Assembly (NCBI RefSeq): GCF_003014735.1
Contig: NZ_PYAX01000007.1
Coordinates: forward strand, 248,001 to 312,000
Reading direction: 5' to 3'
From: Saccharothrix carnea
GTDB taxonomy: Bacteria; Actinomycetota; Actinomycetes; Mycobacteriales; Pseudonocardiaceae
DNA: 64,000 bases
Below the pieces are notes generated by a model. It saw nothing but the letters and a program-made list of their open reading frames with translations. It made no database searches and was not told where the DNA came from. Below are positions 40,157 to 48,328 of this stretch, piece by piece (positions within the stretch are counted from its first letter, which is position 1; each line of letters begins with the position of its first letter). Made by a program: the position numbers and the translations under genes.

Positions 40157-40279
40157 ATGTCCCTTGAGGAGCTGGCCGCACAGCTTCGCCGCGGTGAGAT
40201 CGAGGATCGTGCGCTGGCGGAGTACTCCGCGGAGTACGCCACCGCCGAAAAGCGTTTTTGCAGCAAGAAAGACGACTGA
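40157..40279 (+). CDS. Putative 40-residue precursor peptide
   Basis: A 40-residue peptide beginning MSLEELAAQLRRGEIEDRAL and ending FCSKKDD. ATG 40157 is preferred since AGAGG lies 8 bases upstream; GTG 40148 would add three residues. The first ~30 residues look like an amphipathic, acidic leader helix. The C-terminus carries the only Cys, flanked by KRF and SKKDD. It ends 3 bases before the ATP-grasp gene, downstream of a clear promoter, so it is likely translated. The arrangement is that of a RiPP precursor or a peptide scaffold on which amino acids are built; the product is unknown. Confidence 0.65.
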   Translation: MSLEELAAQLRRGEIEDRALAEYSAEYATAEKRFCSKKDD

Positions 40280-40282
40280 GTC

Positions 40283-41401
40283 ATGACCGTCTCCGGGTGG
40301 GGGAACGAGACCGTTCCCCCACCCGAGGCCGCCAGACCGGCGAAACCGCCCCCGCTGTTGCTCCAAGGCCAGGACTACCTCTTCCGGTCGCAACCCAAGT
40401 GCCTGGACTTCCAGGAGCAGGTGCACCGCCTCGGCATGGTGGACGAGGGCGACGGCAGTCCCGTGCCGTGCGTGCTGGTCCTCGCCCGGGCCGCCGACAT
40501 GGAGATGAACGAGCTCTCCATCGCGCTCGCCGAACGCGGCATCCGGATGGCCCGCATCGACGCCGACCGCTCCGTCGACCTGCCGCTGACCGTCTACACC
40601 GACCAGCCGCTGCTGGAACTCGACCGCTGGCTGCTGCGCCCGCTGCTGGTGTGGCGCAGGCACTTCGAGCTGACCGCCCTGCCCCTCGAACCCGGCACGC
40701 TGGCCGGCGCGTACGCCGTGGACCAGTGGGGCGCGGTCGCCGACTGGCTGTCCAGCCGGGGCGACTGGGCGCACGTCAACCCCAGCCGCAACACCTCGCA
40801 CCTCAACCGGCTCACCCAGCTCGCCGACGCCTCCGCGTTCGGCCTGAAGGTGCCCCGCACCACGGTCACCACCCGACCCGGCCGCACCAGGCCCGGCGGC
40901 GGTCGGTGCATCGTCAAGACCTCCGGCCGCCACCTGCTCGAACCGCGCCCCGGCATGCAGCACGGCCTGTTCCCGCGCCCGCTGGAGACCAGCCGGTCCG
41001 GTGACGTGCCCGAGTCCGCGCCGGTGATCGTGCAGGAGTACGTGCCCTCCGACACCGAGCTGCGGGTGTTCGTGGTCGGCGAGCGGTGCCTGGCCTTCCA
41101 GGTCGACAAGCTGGACCCGGCGCAGCTGTGGGTCGACCCCGAGGCGGTCTGCGTCACGCCCGTCGACGTGCCGACCTCGCTCACCGACCGGCTGCTCGCG
41201 CTGGCCAGGCACTGGCGGCTGCAGGTGGCCGCGTTCGACCTGCTGGTCTCCGGCGGCGACCACGTGTTCCTGGAGGTCAACGTCAACTGCGACTGGCGGT
41301 GGTTCGAGCACCGGGCCCAGGACTCGCGGGTGTCCGACGCCGTGCACGAGTGGGTGGCGACGCGCTTCAAGGAGCTTCTGGGTGCGGGCAAAGGTCGCTG
41401 A
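40283..41401 (+). CDS. RiPP-type ATP-grasp ligase (MvdD/graspetide-related)
   Basis: A 372-residue ATP-grasp enzyme. A pre-ATP-grasp domain (CVLVLARAADMEMNELSIALAERG, ~63-85) leads to HVNPSRNTSHLNRLTQLADASAFGLKVPRT (164-192), the segment typical of peptide-maturing ATP-grasp enzymes. CIVKTSGRH (209-217) and QEYVPSDTELRVFVVG (251-266) follow, and FLEVNVNCDWRWFE (329-342) holds the Glu/Asn metal ligands. Such enzymes form ester or amide links on a peptide or extend its C-terminus. The neighbour upstream is a short peptide gene (3-bp gap); the SagB-like gene overlaps its end by 20 bases. Which bond it makes is unknown. Confidence 0.82.
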   Translation: MTVSGWGNETVPPPEAARPAKPPPLLLQGQDYLFRSQPKCLDFQEQVHRLGMVDEGDGSPVPCVLVLARAADMEMNELSIALAERGIRMARIDADRSVDLPLTVYTDQPLLELDRWLLRPLLVWRRHFELTALPLEPGTLAGAYAVDQWGAVADWLSSRGDWAHVNPSRNTSHLNRLTQLADASAFGLKVPRTTVTTRPGRTRPGGGRCIVKTSGRHLLEPRPGMQHGLFPRPLETSRSGDVPESAPVIVQEYVPSDTELRVFVVGERCLAFQVDKLDPAQLWVDPEAVCVTPVDVPTSLTDRLLALARHWRLQVAAFDLLVSGGDHVFLEVNVNCDWRWFEHRAQDSRVSDAVHEWVATRFKELLGAGKGR

Positions 41402-42452
41402 GCACGCGACGCTGTTCTACTCGGACGGCGCCGTGGTGTGGGACGACTACCTCCACCACCGGCAGTTCGCCATCAGCGAGACCGCCGAGCTGCTGTGCCG
41501 CAAGTTCACCGAGTTCACCGACGTGGACGAGCTGCTCGCCCCGCTGGCCGAGGGTGACCGGGCGGCGCTGCGCAAGGTGCTGGACGAGCTGGTCGAAGCC
41601 GGTGTGCTGATCGTGGAGGGCTCGCCCGAGCACGAGCGGGAACGACGGCTGCTCGCCGCGTGGCGCGATTGGGGCCCATCGGCCCGGCACTTCCACTTCG
41701 CCAGCCGCACGCTCGCCGACGCGCCGTACCAGGGCTCGGAGGAGCACGACGCGGTGCTGGACGCCAAGCTGACCGAGGAGCCGCCGCCGGCGCCGTTCCG
41801 CAGCCTCGGGCGCACCGCCGTGCTGCTGCCGCGCCTGGACGGCACCTCGAAGTGGTCCTCGGCGGGCCTGCTGGACGTGCTGCTGGCCCGCCGCACGACC
41901 CGCGAGTTCGGTCCGGGACCCCTGCCGCTGACGAAGGTCGCCGAGCTGCTGGCCGTGCTGGGCGGTCCGTCGCCGGTGCGGTCGCGGATCGGGCGGTCCG
42001 GCACGGTGTTCAAGACCAGCCCGTCCGGCGGCGGTCGGCACCCGGTCGAGCTGTACGCCCACGTCCGGGGAGTCGAGGCGCTGGAACCCGGCTGGTACCA
42101 CTACGACGGGCTCGCGCACGCGCTGGAACCCATCGGGGTGACGTGGGGACCTGCCGAGATGACCGCCGCGGCGGGTGACCAGGACTGGGTCGGGCAGGCG
42201 CCGTTGGTCCTCGCGTACACCGGCGTACTCGAACGGACTAGATGGCGTTACGACACGTCACGTGCTTACCGTGTTGTGCAAATGGACGTAGGACATCTGT
42301 CCCAAACGGCTTATCTGGTTGCTACGGCAATGGGTTTTGGTATCGGCTTCACCGCAGCATTGCGGGATGAGCTGGTCGAACAAGCACTCGGCTGTGACGC
42401 TTATCACGAAGTCGTACTCGGTCTGAGCGCCTTGGGTCCATTACCCGAATGA
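41382..42452 (+). CDS. SagB-like FMN-dependent peptide dehydrogenase
   Basis: A 356-residue nitroreductase-fold protein of the SagB/ThcOx type. FMN-site features: LLARRTTREFGPGP (167-180), TSPSGGGRHPVELYAHV (212-228) and YRVVQMDVGHLSQTAYLVATAMG (296-318). Residues ~10-80 resemble a PqqD-like RiPP recognition element (VWDDYLHHRQFAISETAELL ... VLDELVEAGVLI), which could hold the precursor peptide; that is inference. SagB enzymes oxidise azolines to azoles, but no YcaO cyclase is here. GTG 41382 follows AAGGAG. From residue ~286 the DNA drops to about 55% GC, and a TTA codon (42441-42443) is fourth from the end. Confidence 0.82.
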   Translation: MRAKVAEHATLFYSDGAVVWDDYLHHRQFAISETAELLCRKFTEFTDVDELLAPLAEGDRAALRKVLDELVEAGVLIVEGSPEHERERRLLAAWRDWGPSARHFHFASRTLADAPYQGSEEHDAVLDAKLTEEPPPAPFRSLGRTAVLLPRLDGTSKWSSAGLLDVLLARRTTREFGPGPLPLTKVAELLAVLGGPSPVRSRIGRSGTVFKTSPSGGGRHPVELYAHVRGVEALEPGWYHYDGLAHALEPIGVTWGPAEMTAAAGDQDWVGQAPLVLAYTGVLERTRWRYDTSRAYRVVQMDVGHLSQTAYLVATAMGFGIGFTAALRDELVEQALGCDAYHEVVLGLSALGPLPE

Positions 42453-42539
42453 GCGCAATAGCGGATCTCATTGAGCCGTGCGGGGGACTTCTTGTGAACC
42501 GGCCCCACGAACGCTCGGTAACCGCTTAGGCTCCCCGCT

Positions 42540-42613
42540 GCCCCCGTAGCCCAACCGGTAGAGGCAGGCTCCTTAAAAGAGTCACAGTACGGGTTCGAAT
42601 CCCGTCGGGGGCA
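42540..42613 (+). tRNA. tRNA with UAA anticodon and short variable loop (unusual tRNA-Leu-like)
   Basis: A complete 74-base cloverleaf: acceptor GCCCCCG/CGGGGGC, D arm GCCC...AGGC with GG in the loop, anticodon stem GGCTC/GAGTC, loop CTTAAAA, 5-base variable loop ACAGT, T arm ACGGG-TTCGAAT-CCCGT, A73, no encoded CCA. The anticodon TAA would read UUA (Leu). Bacterial tRNA-Leu normally has a long variable arm (class II), absent here, so charging by LeuRS is doubtful. It lies 87 bases downstream of the SagB gene, which contains a TTA codon. It may be a remodelled, specialised or non-functional tRNA. Confidence 0.8.
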
Positions 42614-42771
42614 CGTTCGGCGCCGGATTGACTTCACCCATCTGCCGGGTGAACACAAAGCGCTGCGCCGTGCCGGTCGCGTCGAGTGGTACCGGTTCGC
42701 GCCGGTCACCACCGGGGTCACCCGATCGGACCCCCGCCACTCGTGGCGCCCGATCGGGTGACGAGTGAAGT

Positions 42772-44400
42772 TCAGCGGGTGCGCACCCATTCCGCGACGA
42801 CCTGGTCCAGCACCGCCAACGGCAGCGGCCCGCCGCCCAGCAGCACGTCGTGGAACTCGCGGATGTCGAACCGGTCACCCAACGACTCCTCGGCCGCCGC
42901 CCGGATCCGCTGGATCTCCAACCGGCCCACCATGTAGGCCAGCGCCTGGCCGGGCGCGGCGAGGTACCGGTCGACCTCGTTCTCGATCTCGACCAGCGCC
43001 AGCGGCGTGTTCGCCAGCAGGTACCCGACCGCCCGCTCGCGGCTCCACCCGTGCGCGTGCAGCCCGGTGTCCACCACGAGCCGCCCGGCGCGCATCGAGT
43101 CCATCGCCAGCATCCCGAGCCGCGCCACGTCGTCGGAGTACAGGCCCATCTCGTCGGCCAGCCGCTCGGTGTAGAGGCCCCAGCCCTCCAGGTACGCGGT
43201 CACGTGCGCGATCCGGCGCAGCACCGGCAGCTCGGTGAGCTGCTGCGCCAGCGTGATCTGGAAGTGGTGCCCGGGCACGGCCTCGTGGAACGCGATCGCC
43301 TCGGCCTGGTAGCGGAACCGCTCCTGCACCCGGTAGGTGTTCGCGTAGTAGATGCCGGCCCGCAGCCCGTCCGGCGACGGCGGCGAATAGTAGGCGATCG
43401 GAGCGCCCGGCGCGTCCGCCGCAGGCACCGGCTCGACCTGGCAGCGCTGCTCGGGCACCCGGCCGAACCAGCGCGGCGCGGCCTGCTCCGCCCTGGTCAC
43501 GGCCTCGCGCGCGGCGGTGATCAGCTCGTCCTCGCTGGTCCAGCGCAGGGCCGGGTCGGTGCGCATCCGCTCCAGCACCTCGGCCACGTCCGACGTGCCG
43601 AACACCCGCCTGCCCACCTCGGCGTACTCCCGCGCCAGGCCCGCGATCACGTCCAGGCCGGTCCGGTGCAGCTCCTCGGGCGTGCGGTCGGTCGTGGTCT
43701 GGACCCGGGCCAGCGCCGCGTACATCGCCTCACCGCCGGGCAGCCGGCTCAGGCCCACCTGGTCGGTCGGGCGGCCCCCGATGCCCGCGATCACGTCCCG
43801 GTAGGCGGCGAACGCGGGCCGCACCACGTCGGCCAGCAGGCGCTCCCGCTCGGCCTCGAACGCCTCGCCGCCCGCCGGCCGGGCCAGCGGGTCGGCGTCG
43901 GCGGCCAGGTAGCGGTCCACGTGCGCCACGGCGGCGTCCACCAGGTGCTGCACCGGCGTGCGGCCCGCCGCGGCGCCCGCGAGGTGCCGGTCGGCGATCC
44001 GGCGCAAGAAGTCGGGGATCGCGGCGAGCCGGTCCAGGTACGCCCGCTCCGACTCCGGGTCGGGCAGCACCGTCGTCGGCATGACCGACAGCAGCTCGGC
44101 CGCGGGCGCGAAGAACGAGTCGGTGATCGTGTACTCGACGCCCAGCGCGTCGATCTGGTCCACCAACGCCTCGGCCTGCTGGACGACCACCGCACGCGTC
44201 ACCGGGTCGTCGTCCTCGGGCAGGGAGCGCGCCCGGTCGGCGATGTCCACCGCCCGTGCCCGCGCCGCCTGCTCGGTCTCCAGCCGGTGGTCGGCGAGCA
44301 GGTGGTCGTAGCCGGGCACGCCGTAGACGGTCGCGCCCAACGGCGCCTGCGTGAACATCAGGTCGAGCAGTTCGTCGGCCAACTCCGCCGTCGTGCCCAT
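42772..44400 (-). CDS. DUF885 peptidase-like protein
   Basis: A 542-residue DUF885 protein, a family with a thermolysin-like zinc site: FHEAVPGHHFQITLAQ (HExxxGHH-type) and AYLEGWGLYTERLADEMGLY are intact. YYANTYRVQERFRYQAEAI and the C-terminal YMVGRLEIQRIRAAAEE are also typical. No signal peptide, so probably cytoplasmic. ATG 44400 has AAGGGGG 5 bases upstream. It lies 53 bp after the response regulator on the same strand, behind the pqq operon. A role in processing the PqqA peptide is conceivable but untested. Confidence 0.88.
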   Translation of the reverse strand: MGTTAELADELLDLMFTQAPLGATVYGVPGYDHLLADHRLETEQAARARAVDIADRARSLPEDDDPVTRAVVVQQAEALVDQIDALGVEYTITDSFFAPAAELLSVMPTTVLPDPESERAYLDRLAAIPDFLRRIADRHLAGAAAGRTPVQHLVDAAVAHVDRYLAADADPLARPAGGEAFEAERERLLADVVRPAFAAYRDVIAGIGGRPTDQVGLSRLPGGEAMYAALARVQTTTDRTPEELHRTGLDVIAGLAREYAEVGRRVFGTSDVAEVLERMRTDPALRWTSEDELITAAREAVTRAEQAAPRWFGRVPEQRCQVEPVPAADAPGAPIAYYSPPSPDGLRAGIYYANTYRVQERFRYQAEAIAFHEAVPGHHFQITLAQQLTELPVLRRIAHVTAYLEGWGLYTERLADEMGLYSDDVARLGMLAMDSMRAGRLVVDTGLHAHGWSRERAVGYLLANTPLALVEIENEVDRYLAAPGQALAYMVGRLEIQRIRAAAEESLGDRFDIREFHDVLLGGGPLPLAVLDQVVAEWVRTR

Positions 44401-44435
44401 GCGCACCCCCTTGGTCGTGGTGAACCAAGATGGTA

Positions 44436-44446
44436 CTTAGGCTAAG
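44436..44446. promoter_or_regulatory. CTTAGGCTAAG palindrome upstream of DUF885 gene
   Basis: A perfect 11-base palindrome whose centre TTAGGCTAA equals the core of the DtxR/IdeR iron box. The outer half-site bases do not match the 19-bp consensus, so iron control is only a possibility. Confidence 0.3.
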
Positions 44447-44453
44447 AAACGAT

Positions 44454-45101
44454 TTACACCCGGTCCAAATAGGCGAGCACGGCGAGCACCCGCCGGTTGT
44501 CGTCCTCGGACAACGGCAGGTCCAACTTGCCGAAGATGTTCGCGATGTGTTTGCCGACGGCTTTCTCGGTGACGAACAGCCGCGCCGCGATCGCGCCGTT
44601 GGAACGGCCCTCCGCCATCAGCGACAGCACTTCCCGCTCGCGCGGCGTCAACGTGGCCAGCGGCCGGTCCCGGGCGCCGCGGGCGAGCAGTTGGGTGATG
44701 ACCTCGGGATCCATCGCGGTACCGCCCGCGGCGACCCGGCGAATGGCGGCCACGAACTGCTTGACGTCCGACACCCGGTCCTTGAGCAGGTAACCGACCG
44801 CGCCACCGCGGTCGGACAGCAGTTCGCGCGCGTACAGCTGTTCCACGTACTGGGAGAGCACCAGGATCGGCAGGCCCGGTACCTGCTTGCGCGCCCCGAT
44901 CGCGGCACGCAGGCCCTCGTCGGTGAACGTCGGCGGCAGGCGCACGTCGACCACCGCCACGTCCGGGCGGTGGTCGACCAGTGCCTTGAGGAGGGCGGGA
45001 CCGGAGTCGACCGCCTCCACCACGTCGAAGTCGTAGGCCTCCAGCAGCCGGATCAGGCCGTCCCGGAGGAGGACGAGGTCTTCACCGAGGACAACTCGCA
45101 C
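44454..45101 (-). CDS. LuxR/NarL-type response regulator
   Basis: A 215-residue response regulator. Receiver domain with acidic GED near residue 7 and phospho-acceptor in DVAVVDVRLPP (~residue 52), then LSQY and YLLKDRV. C-terminal LuxR helix-turn-helix LTPREREVLSLMAEGRSNGAIA ... VTEKAVGKHIANIFGKL. GTG 45101 lies inside the end of the sensor kinase gene (49-base overlap), so the pair is cotranslated. It follows pqqB at short distance and may adjust PQQ production or use (inference). Confidence 0.92.
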   Translation of the reverse strand: MRVVLGEDLVLLRDGLIRLLEAYDFDVVEAVDSGPALLKALVDHRPDVAVVDVRLPPTFTDEGLRAAIGARKQVPGLPILVLSQYVEQLYARELLSDRGGAVGYLLKDRVSDVKQFVAAIRRVAAGGTAMDPEVITQLLARGARDRPLATLTPREREVLSLMAEGRSNGAIAARLFVTEKAVGKHIANIFGKLDLPLSEDDNRRVLAVLAYLDRV

Positions 45102-46330
45102 GGCAGCTCCATGGTCACGATGGTCGGCCCGCCGACCGGGCTCGCGATCCCGAGTGTGCCGTCGAACGCGGCCAGCCGGCGCTCGATCCCGCGCAACCCG
45201 CCCTGCTCGGTCGCCGCCGCGCCGCCGCGCCCGTCGTCGCCGATCATCAGCGACAGCAGGCCGTCCTCGTACCGGACCCGGACCCACGCGCCGGTCGCGC
45301 CGCTGTGCTTGGCCACGTTCGTCAACGTCTCGGCGACCGCGAAGTAGGCCGCCGACTCGACCGGCGCCTCCGGCCGGCCCGCCAGCTCGAGGTCCACCTC
45401 CACCGGCAGCGGGTGCGCCAGCGCCAACGCGCGCAGCGCGCCGTCCAGCCCGCGGTCGGCCAGCACCGGCGGGTGGATGCCGCGCACCAGGTCCCGCAGC
45501 TCGGCCAACGCCTGGGTGGACGACTGGCGTGCTTCGGCCAGCAGCTCCCGCGCCGCCCGCGGGTCACGGGCCAGCAGCTCCTCGGCCATGCCCAGGCTCA
45601 GCCCGAGCGCGACCAGCCTGGCCTGCGCGCCGTCGTGCAGGTCCCGTTCGATCCGGCGCAGCTCGGCGGCCTGCGCGTCGACCGTGTCGGCCCGCGAGTC
45701 GGCCAGCACCCGCACCCGGTCGGTCAGGGCGGCGGTGGCGCTGGGCGCGAGCAGCCACTTGACCACCGTGGCGTGCAGCCGGGCGGCGCGGGGCGTCGCC
45801 CACCAGGCCAGCACCAGGAAGCCGATGCCGAGCAGCGGTGCGAACACCATGTTGCCCGGCGTGTCGTAGTCGAGCAGGACGTAGTCGACGCGCCCGTGGT
45901 CGAGCCAGATCAGCGGCATCACGAACCCCAGCACGCCGTTGATCCAGAACCCGGCCGGCAGCACGCCGCAGAGGATCCCGACGATCGCGTTGACCGGCAG
46001 GAACGCCAGGTCGCGCCACGTCGCCGGGTCGGTGGCGATGGTCCGGACCCTCGTCATCGGGCCCCGGTTGGCGGGCAGCCGGTACGGCGACGGGATGTCC
46101 TCCTCCAGCACCTGCGAGGCCCACCAGCGGAAGAAGCCGGTGTAGCGGCGGGCCAGCGCCGTGAACAGCAGCAGCAGCGGTATGCCGATCGTCACCAGGA
46201 TCAGCGGGTACGCGTAGAGCTGCAACGGGATCAGGACCAGGCCCGCGACGCACAGCGGCGCCCGCACCAGCCCCCATCCGGCCTGCGTCAACCGAACGCG
46301 TGCCCCGCGCACCAGGTCGTGGTCCGTCAT
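45053..46330 (-). CDS. Sensor histidine kinase (HisKA_3 / NarL type)
   Basis: A 425-residue membrane kinase. Two hydrophobic hairpins near the N-terminus (LCVAGLVLIPLQLYAYPLILVTIGIPLLLLF and a later VNAIVGILCGVLPAGFWINGVLGFVMPL) flank a cytoplasmic loop. The HisKA_3 box is RRIERDLHDGAQARLVALGL (His near 235). The HATPase region has FAVAETLTNVAKHSGAT, GDDGRGG and GGLRGIERRL. The sensor domain is the putative-sensor type common in actinomycetes; the signal is unknown. Starts 58 bases after pqqB. Confidence 0.9.
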   Translation of the reverse strand: MTDHDLVRGARVRLTQAGWGLVRAPLCVAGLVLIPLQLYAYPLILVTIGIPLLLLFTALARRYTGFFRWWASQVLEEDIPSPYRLPANRGPMTRVRTIATDPATWRDLAFLPVNAIVGILCGVLPAGFWINGVLGFVMPLIWLDHGRVDYVLLDYDTPGNMVFAPLLGIGFLVLAWWATPRAARLHATVVKWLLAPSATAALTDRVRVLADSRADTVDAQAAELRRIERDLHDGAQARLVALGLSLGMAEELLARDPRAARELLAEARQSSTQALAELRDLVRGIHPPVLADRGLDGALRALALAHPLPVEVDLELAGRPEAPVESAAYFAVAETLTNVAKHSGATGAWVRVRYEDGLLSLMIGDDGRGGAAATEQGGLRGIERRLAAFDGTLGIASPVGGPTIVTMELPCELSSVKTSSSSGTA

Positions 46331-46388
46331 GGCGTCGATTCTTCCGGCTGCCCACAGGCAAATCGGTGGGTTTAACCCCCCAATGCCG

Positions 46389-47264
46389 CTACACCTCGAT
46401 GACCGTGCCGTCCGCGACGACCTCCACGCCCGCTCCGGTGATCTCGGCGTGCTCCGGTGACGCCGGGTCGAGCACCGGGTTGGTGTTGTTGAGGTGCGTG
46501 TAGATCCGCCGGGTCGACGGGTGCCGGCGCAGCTCGGGCAGGCTGTGCGCGATCGGCAGGTGCCCCATCGCGGCCTGCCCGCTCGGCCTGCCGGTGGCCG
46601 TGCCCATCTCGGTCGGTGCGTGGAACGTGCCGTCCAGCAGCACCACGTCCGCCTCCGCCACCAGCACGTCGAAGCCGGCCGGCCAGGACGCCAGGCACGG
46701 CGCGTACAGCAGCACGCCGCCGGTGGCCGGGTCGCGGAACCGGTAGGCCACCACCCAGTGACCCGCCACCGGGCAGTCCGCGGCGTACCGGGGCCGCTTG
46801 CCGCTCACCGGGAACGCCGTCACCTCCAGCCCGCCCGCGAGCACGACCGGCTGCTCCGGCTCCACCCGCCGCCACGACCACTCGCCGTACGTCGCGAGCA
46901 CGGCACGTGTGGGCGCGAGCGCGTGCAGCACGGCCGCGGGCGCGTGGACCTGCAACCCGGCCGCGCCGCGCAGCACCGCCAGCCCCAGCGTGTGATCCAG
47001 TTCGGCGTCGGTGAACAGCACCCCGCGCACCGGCGTGTCCCGCGGCCCGGGACCCGGGGCGAGCCCCGGCGTGGCCGCGAGCTGCACGCCGATGTCCGGT
47101 GACGCGTTGACCAACCACCACTGCGCGCCGTCCGCGCTGACCGCGAGAGCGTCCTGCGTCCGCGCCGGCAACCGGCCCTGCCGCACCGCCACGCACAGCC
47201 CGCACGCGCAGTTCCACTGCGGCACACCACCACCGGCCGCCGTGCCGAGCACGACCGCCCTCAC
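46389..47264 (-). CDS. pqqB: PqqB, PQQ biosynthesis hydroxylase
   Basis: A 291-residue metallo-beta-lactamase-fold protein, close to the usual ~300. The N-terminal WNCACGLCVAVRQGR holds the PqqB cysteine motif; LVNASPDIGVQL, LFTDAELDHTLGLAVLR (metal site) and YTHLNNTNPVLDPASPE are family hallmarks. In known systems PqqB hydroxylates the cross-linked Glu-Tyr intermediate. GTG 47264 overlaps the pqqE stop codon (GTGA). The order here, A-C-D-E-B, differs from the classical A-B-C-D-E. Confidence 0.93.
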   Translation of the reverse strand: MRAVVLGTAAGGGVPQWNCACGLCVAVRQGRLPARTQDALAVSADGAQWWLVNASPDIGVQLAATPGLAPGPGPRDTPVRGVLFTDAELDHTLGLAVLRGAAGLQVHAPAAVLHALAPTRAVLATYGEWSWRRVEPEQPVVLAGGLEVTAFPVSGKRPRYAADCPVAGHWVVAYRFRDPATGGVLLYAPCLASWPAGFDVLVAEADVVLLDGTFHAPTEMGTATGRPSGQAAMGHLPIAHSLPELRRHPSTRRIYTHLNNTNPVLDPASPEHAEITGAGVEVVADGTVIEV

Positions 47265-48328
47265 CGCACGACCGCGCGGTGCCCGACCTCGGTCGGCCCG
47301 CCCGCCAGGATCGCGTCCACCACACCCCGGTGCGGCGACAGCGTGCACACCGGATCGGTCGCCGCCGCGTCGCCGGTCAGCTGGAACGCCTGGCACCGGC
47401 ACCCGCCGAAGTCCACTTCACGGCGCGCGCAAGAACGACAGGGCTCACGCATCCACTCATAGCCGCGGAACGCCGTGAAAGCGGGCGACGAGTACCAGAT
47501 GTCGGCCAGCGGCCGGTCCCGCACGTTCTCCACCCCCAACCCCTCGATCACCCCCGCCGCCGGGCACGGCAGCACGTCGCCGTTCGGCGCCACGGTCAGC
47601 TGCCGCGCACCCCACCCGTGCATGCACGGCTTCGGGTGGGCCTCGTGGTAGTCGGCGATCACGTACACGATCTCCATCACCTGCGCCAACCTCGCCTGCG
47701 CGTCGGCCACCACCTCACCGGCTCGCGCCAACTGCTCCTCGGTCGGCAGCAGCGCGGCCCGGTTGCGCAGTGCCCACCCGTAGTACTGGGTGTTGGCCAG
47801 CTCCAACCGATCCGCGCCCATCCGCTCGGCCAGCGCGACGATCCCACCGACGTGGTCGAGGTTGAGCCGGTGCAGCACCACGTTCACGGTCAGCGGCAGC
47901 CCGGCCTCCCGCACCACCTCGGCGGCCCTCAGCTTCGCGCCGAACGCCTTCACCCCGGCGATCCGGTTCGCCCCCGCCTCGTCCGCGTCCTGCACGGACA
48001 GCTGCACGTGGTCGATCCCGGCCAGCCGCTCCGGCGTCAACCCCAGCCCGCTGGTCACCAGGTTCACGTAGCAGCCGAGCCCGGCCGCGTGGCCGACCAG
48101 CTCCGGCAAGTCCTTGCGCGCCAGTGGTTCCCCGCCGGACAGGTGCACCTGCAGCACGCCGAGCGCCCGTGCCTGGTCGAACACCGAGCACCACGTCGCG
48201 GTGTCCAGCTCGTCGCCCCGCCCGACCAGGTCGACGGGGTTGGAGCAGTACCCGCAGCGCAGCGGGCACCGGTGGGTCAGCTCGGCGAGCAGCCCGAACG
48301 GCGCGTCGGCCCCGGGCGCCTCACCCAT
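47261..48328 (-). CDS. pqqE: PqqE, radical SAM PqqA cross-linking enzyme
   Basis: A 355-residue radical SAM/SPASM enzyme that joins the Glu and Tyr side chains of PqqA. The SAM-cluster motif CPLRCGYC covers residues 21-28. GGEPLARKDLPELV, VQLSVQDAD and the ANTQYYGWALRNR segment are PqqE hallmarks. Auxiliary-cluster cysteines lie in CMHGWGARQLTVAPNGDVLPC and CRSCARREVDFGGCRC. It overlaps pqqD by 8 bases. Confidence 0.95.
   Translation of the reverse strand: MGEAPGADAPFGLLAELTHRCPLRCGYCSNPVDLVGRGDELDTATWCSVFDQARALGVLQVHLSGGEPLARKDLPELVGHAAGLGCYVNLVTSGLGLTPERLAGIDHVQLSVQDADEAGANRIAGVKAFGAKLRAAEVVREAGLPLTVNVVLHRLNLDHVGGIVALAERMGADRLELANTQYYGWALRNRAALLPTEEQLARAGEVVADAQARLAQVMEIVYVIADYHEAHPKPCMHGWGARQLTVAPNGDVLPCPAAGVIEGLGVENVRDRPLADIWYSSPAFTAFRGYEWMREPCRSCARREVDFGGCRCQAFQLTGDAAATDPVCTLSPHRGVVDAILAGGPTEVGHRAVVR

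Noticed and set aside
42404-42878. Minus-strand ORFs overlapping the tRNA and the end of the SagB gene
   Set aside because: They lack homology and run across a well-formed tRNA; treated as chance frames.
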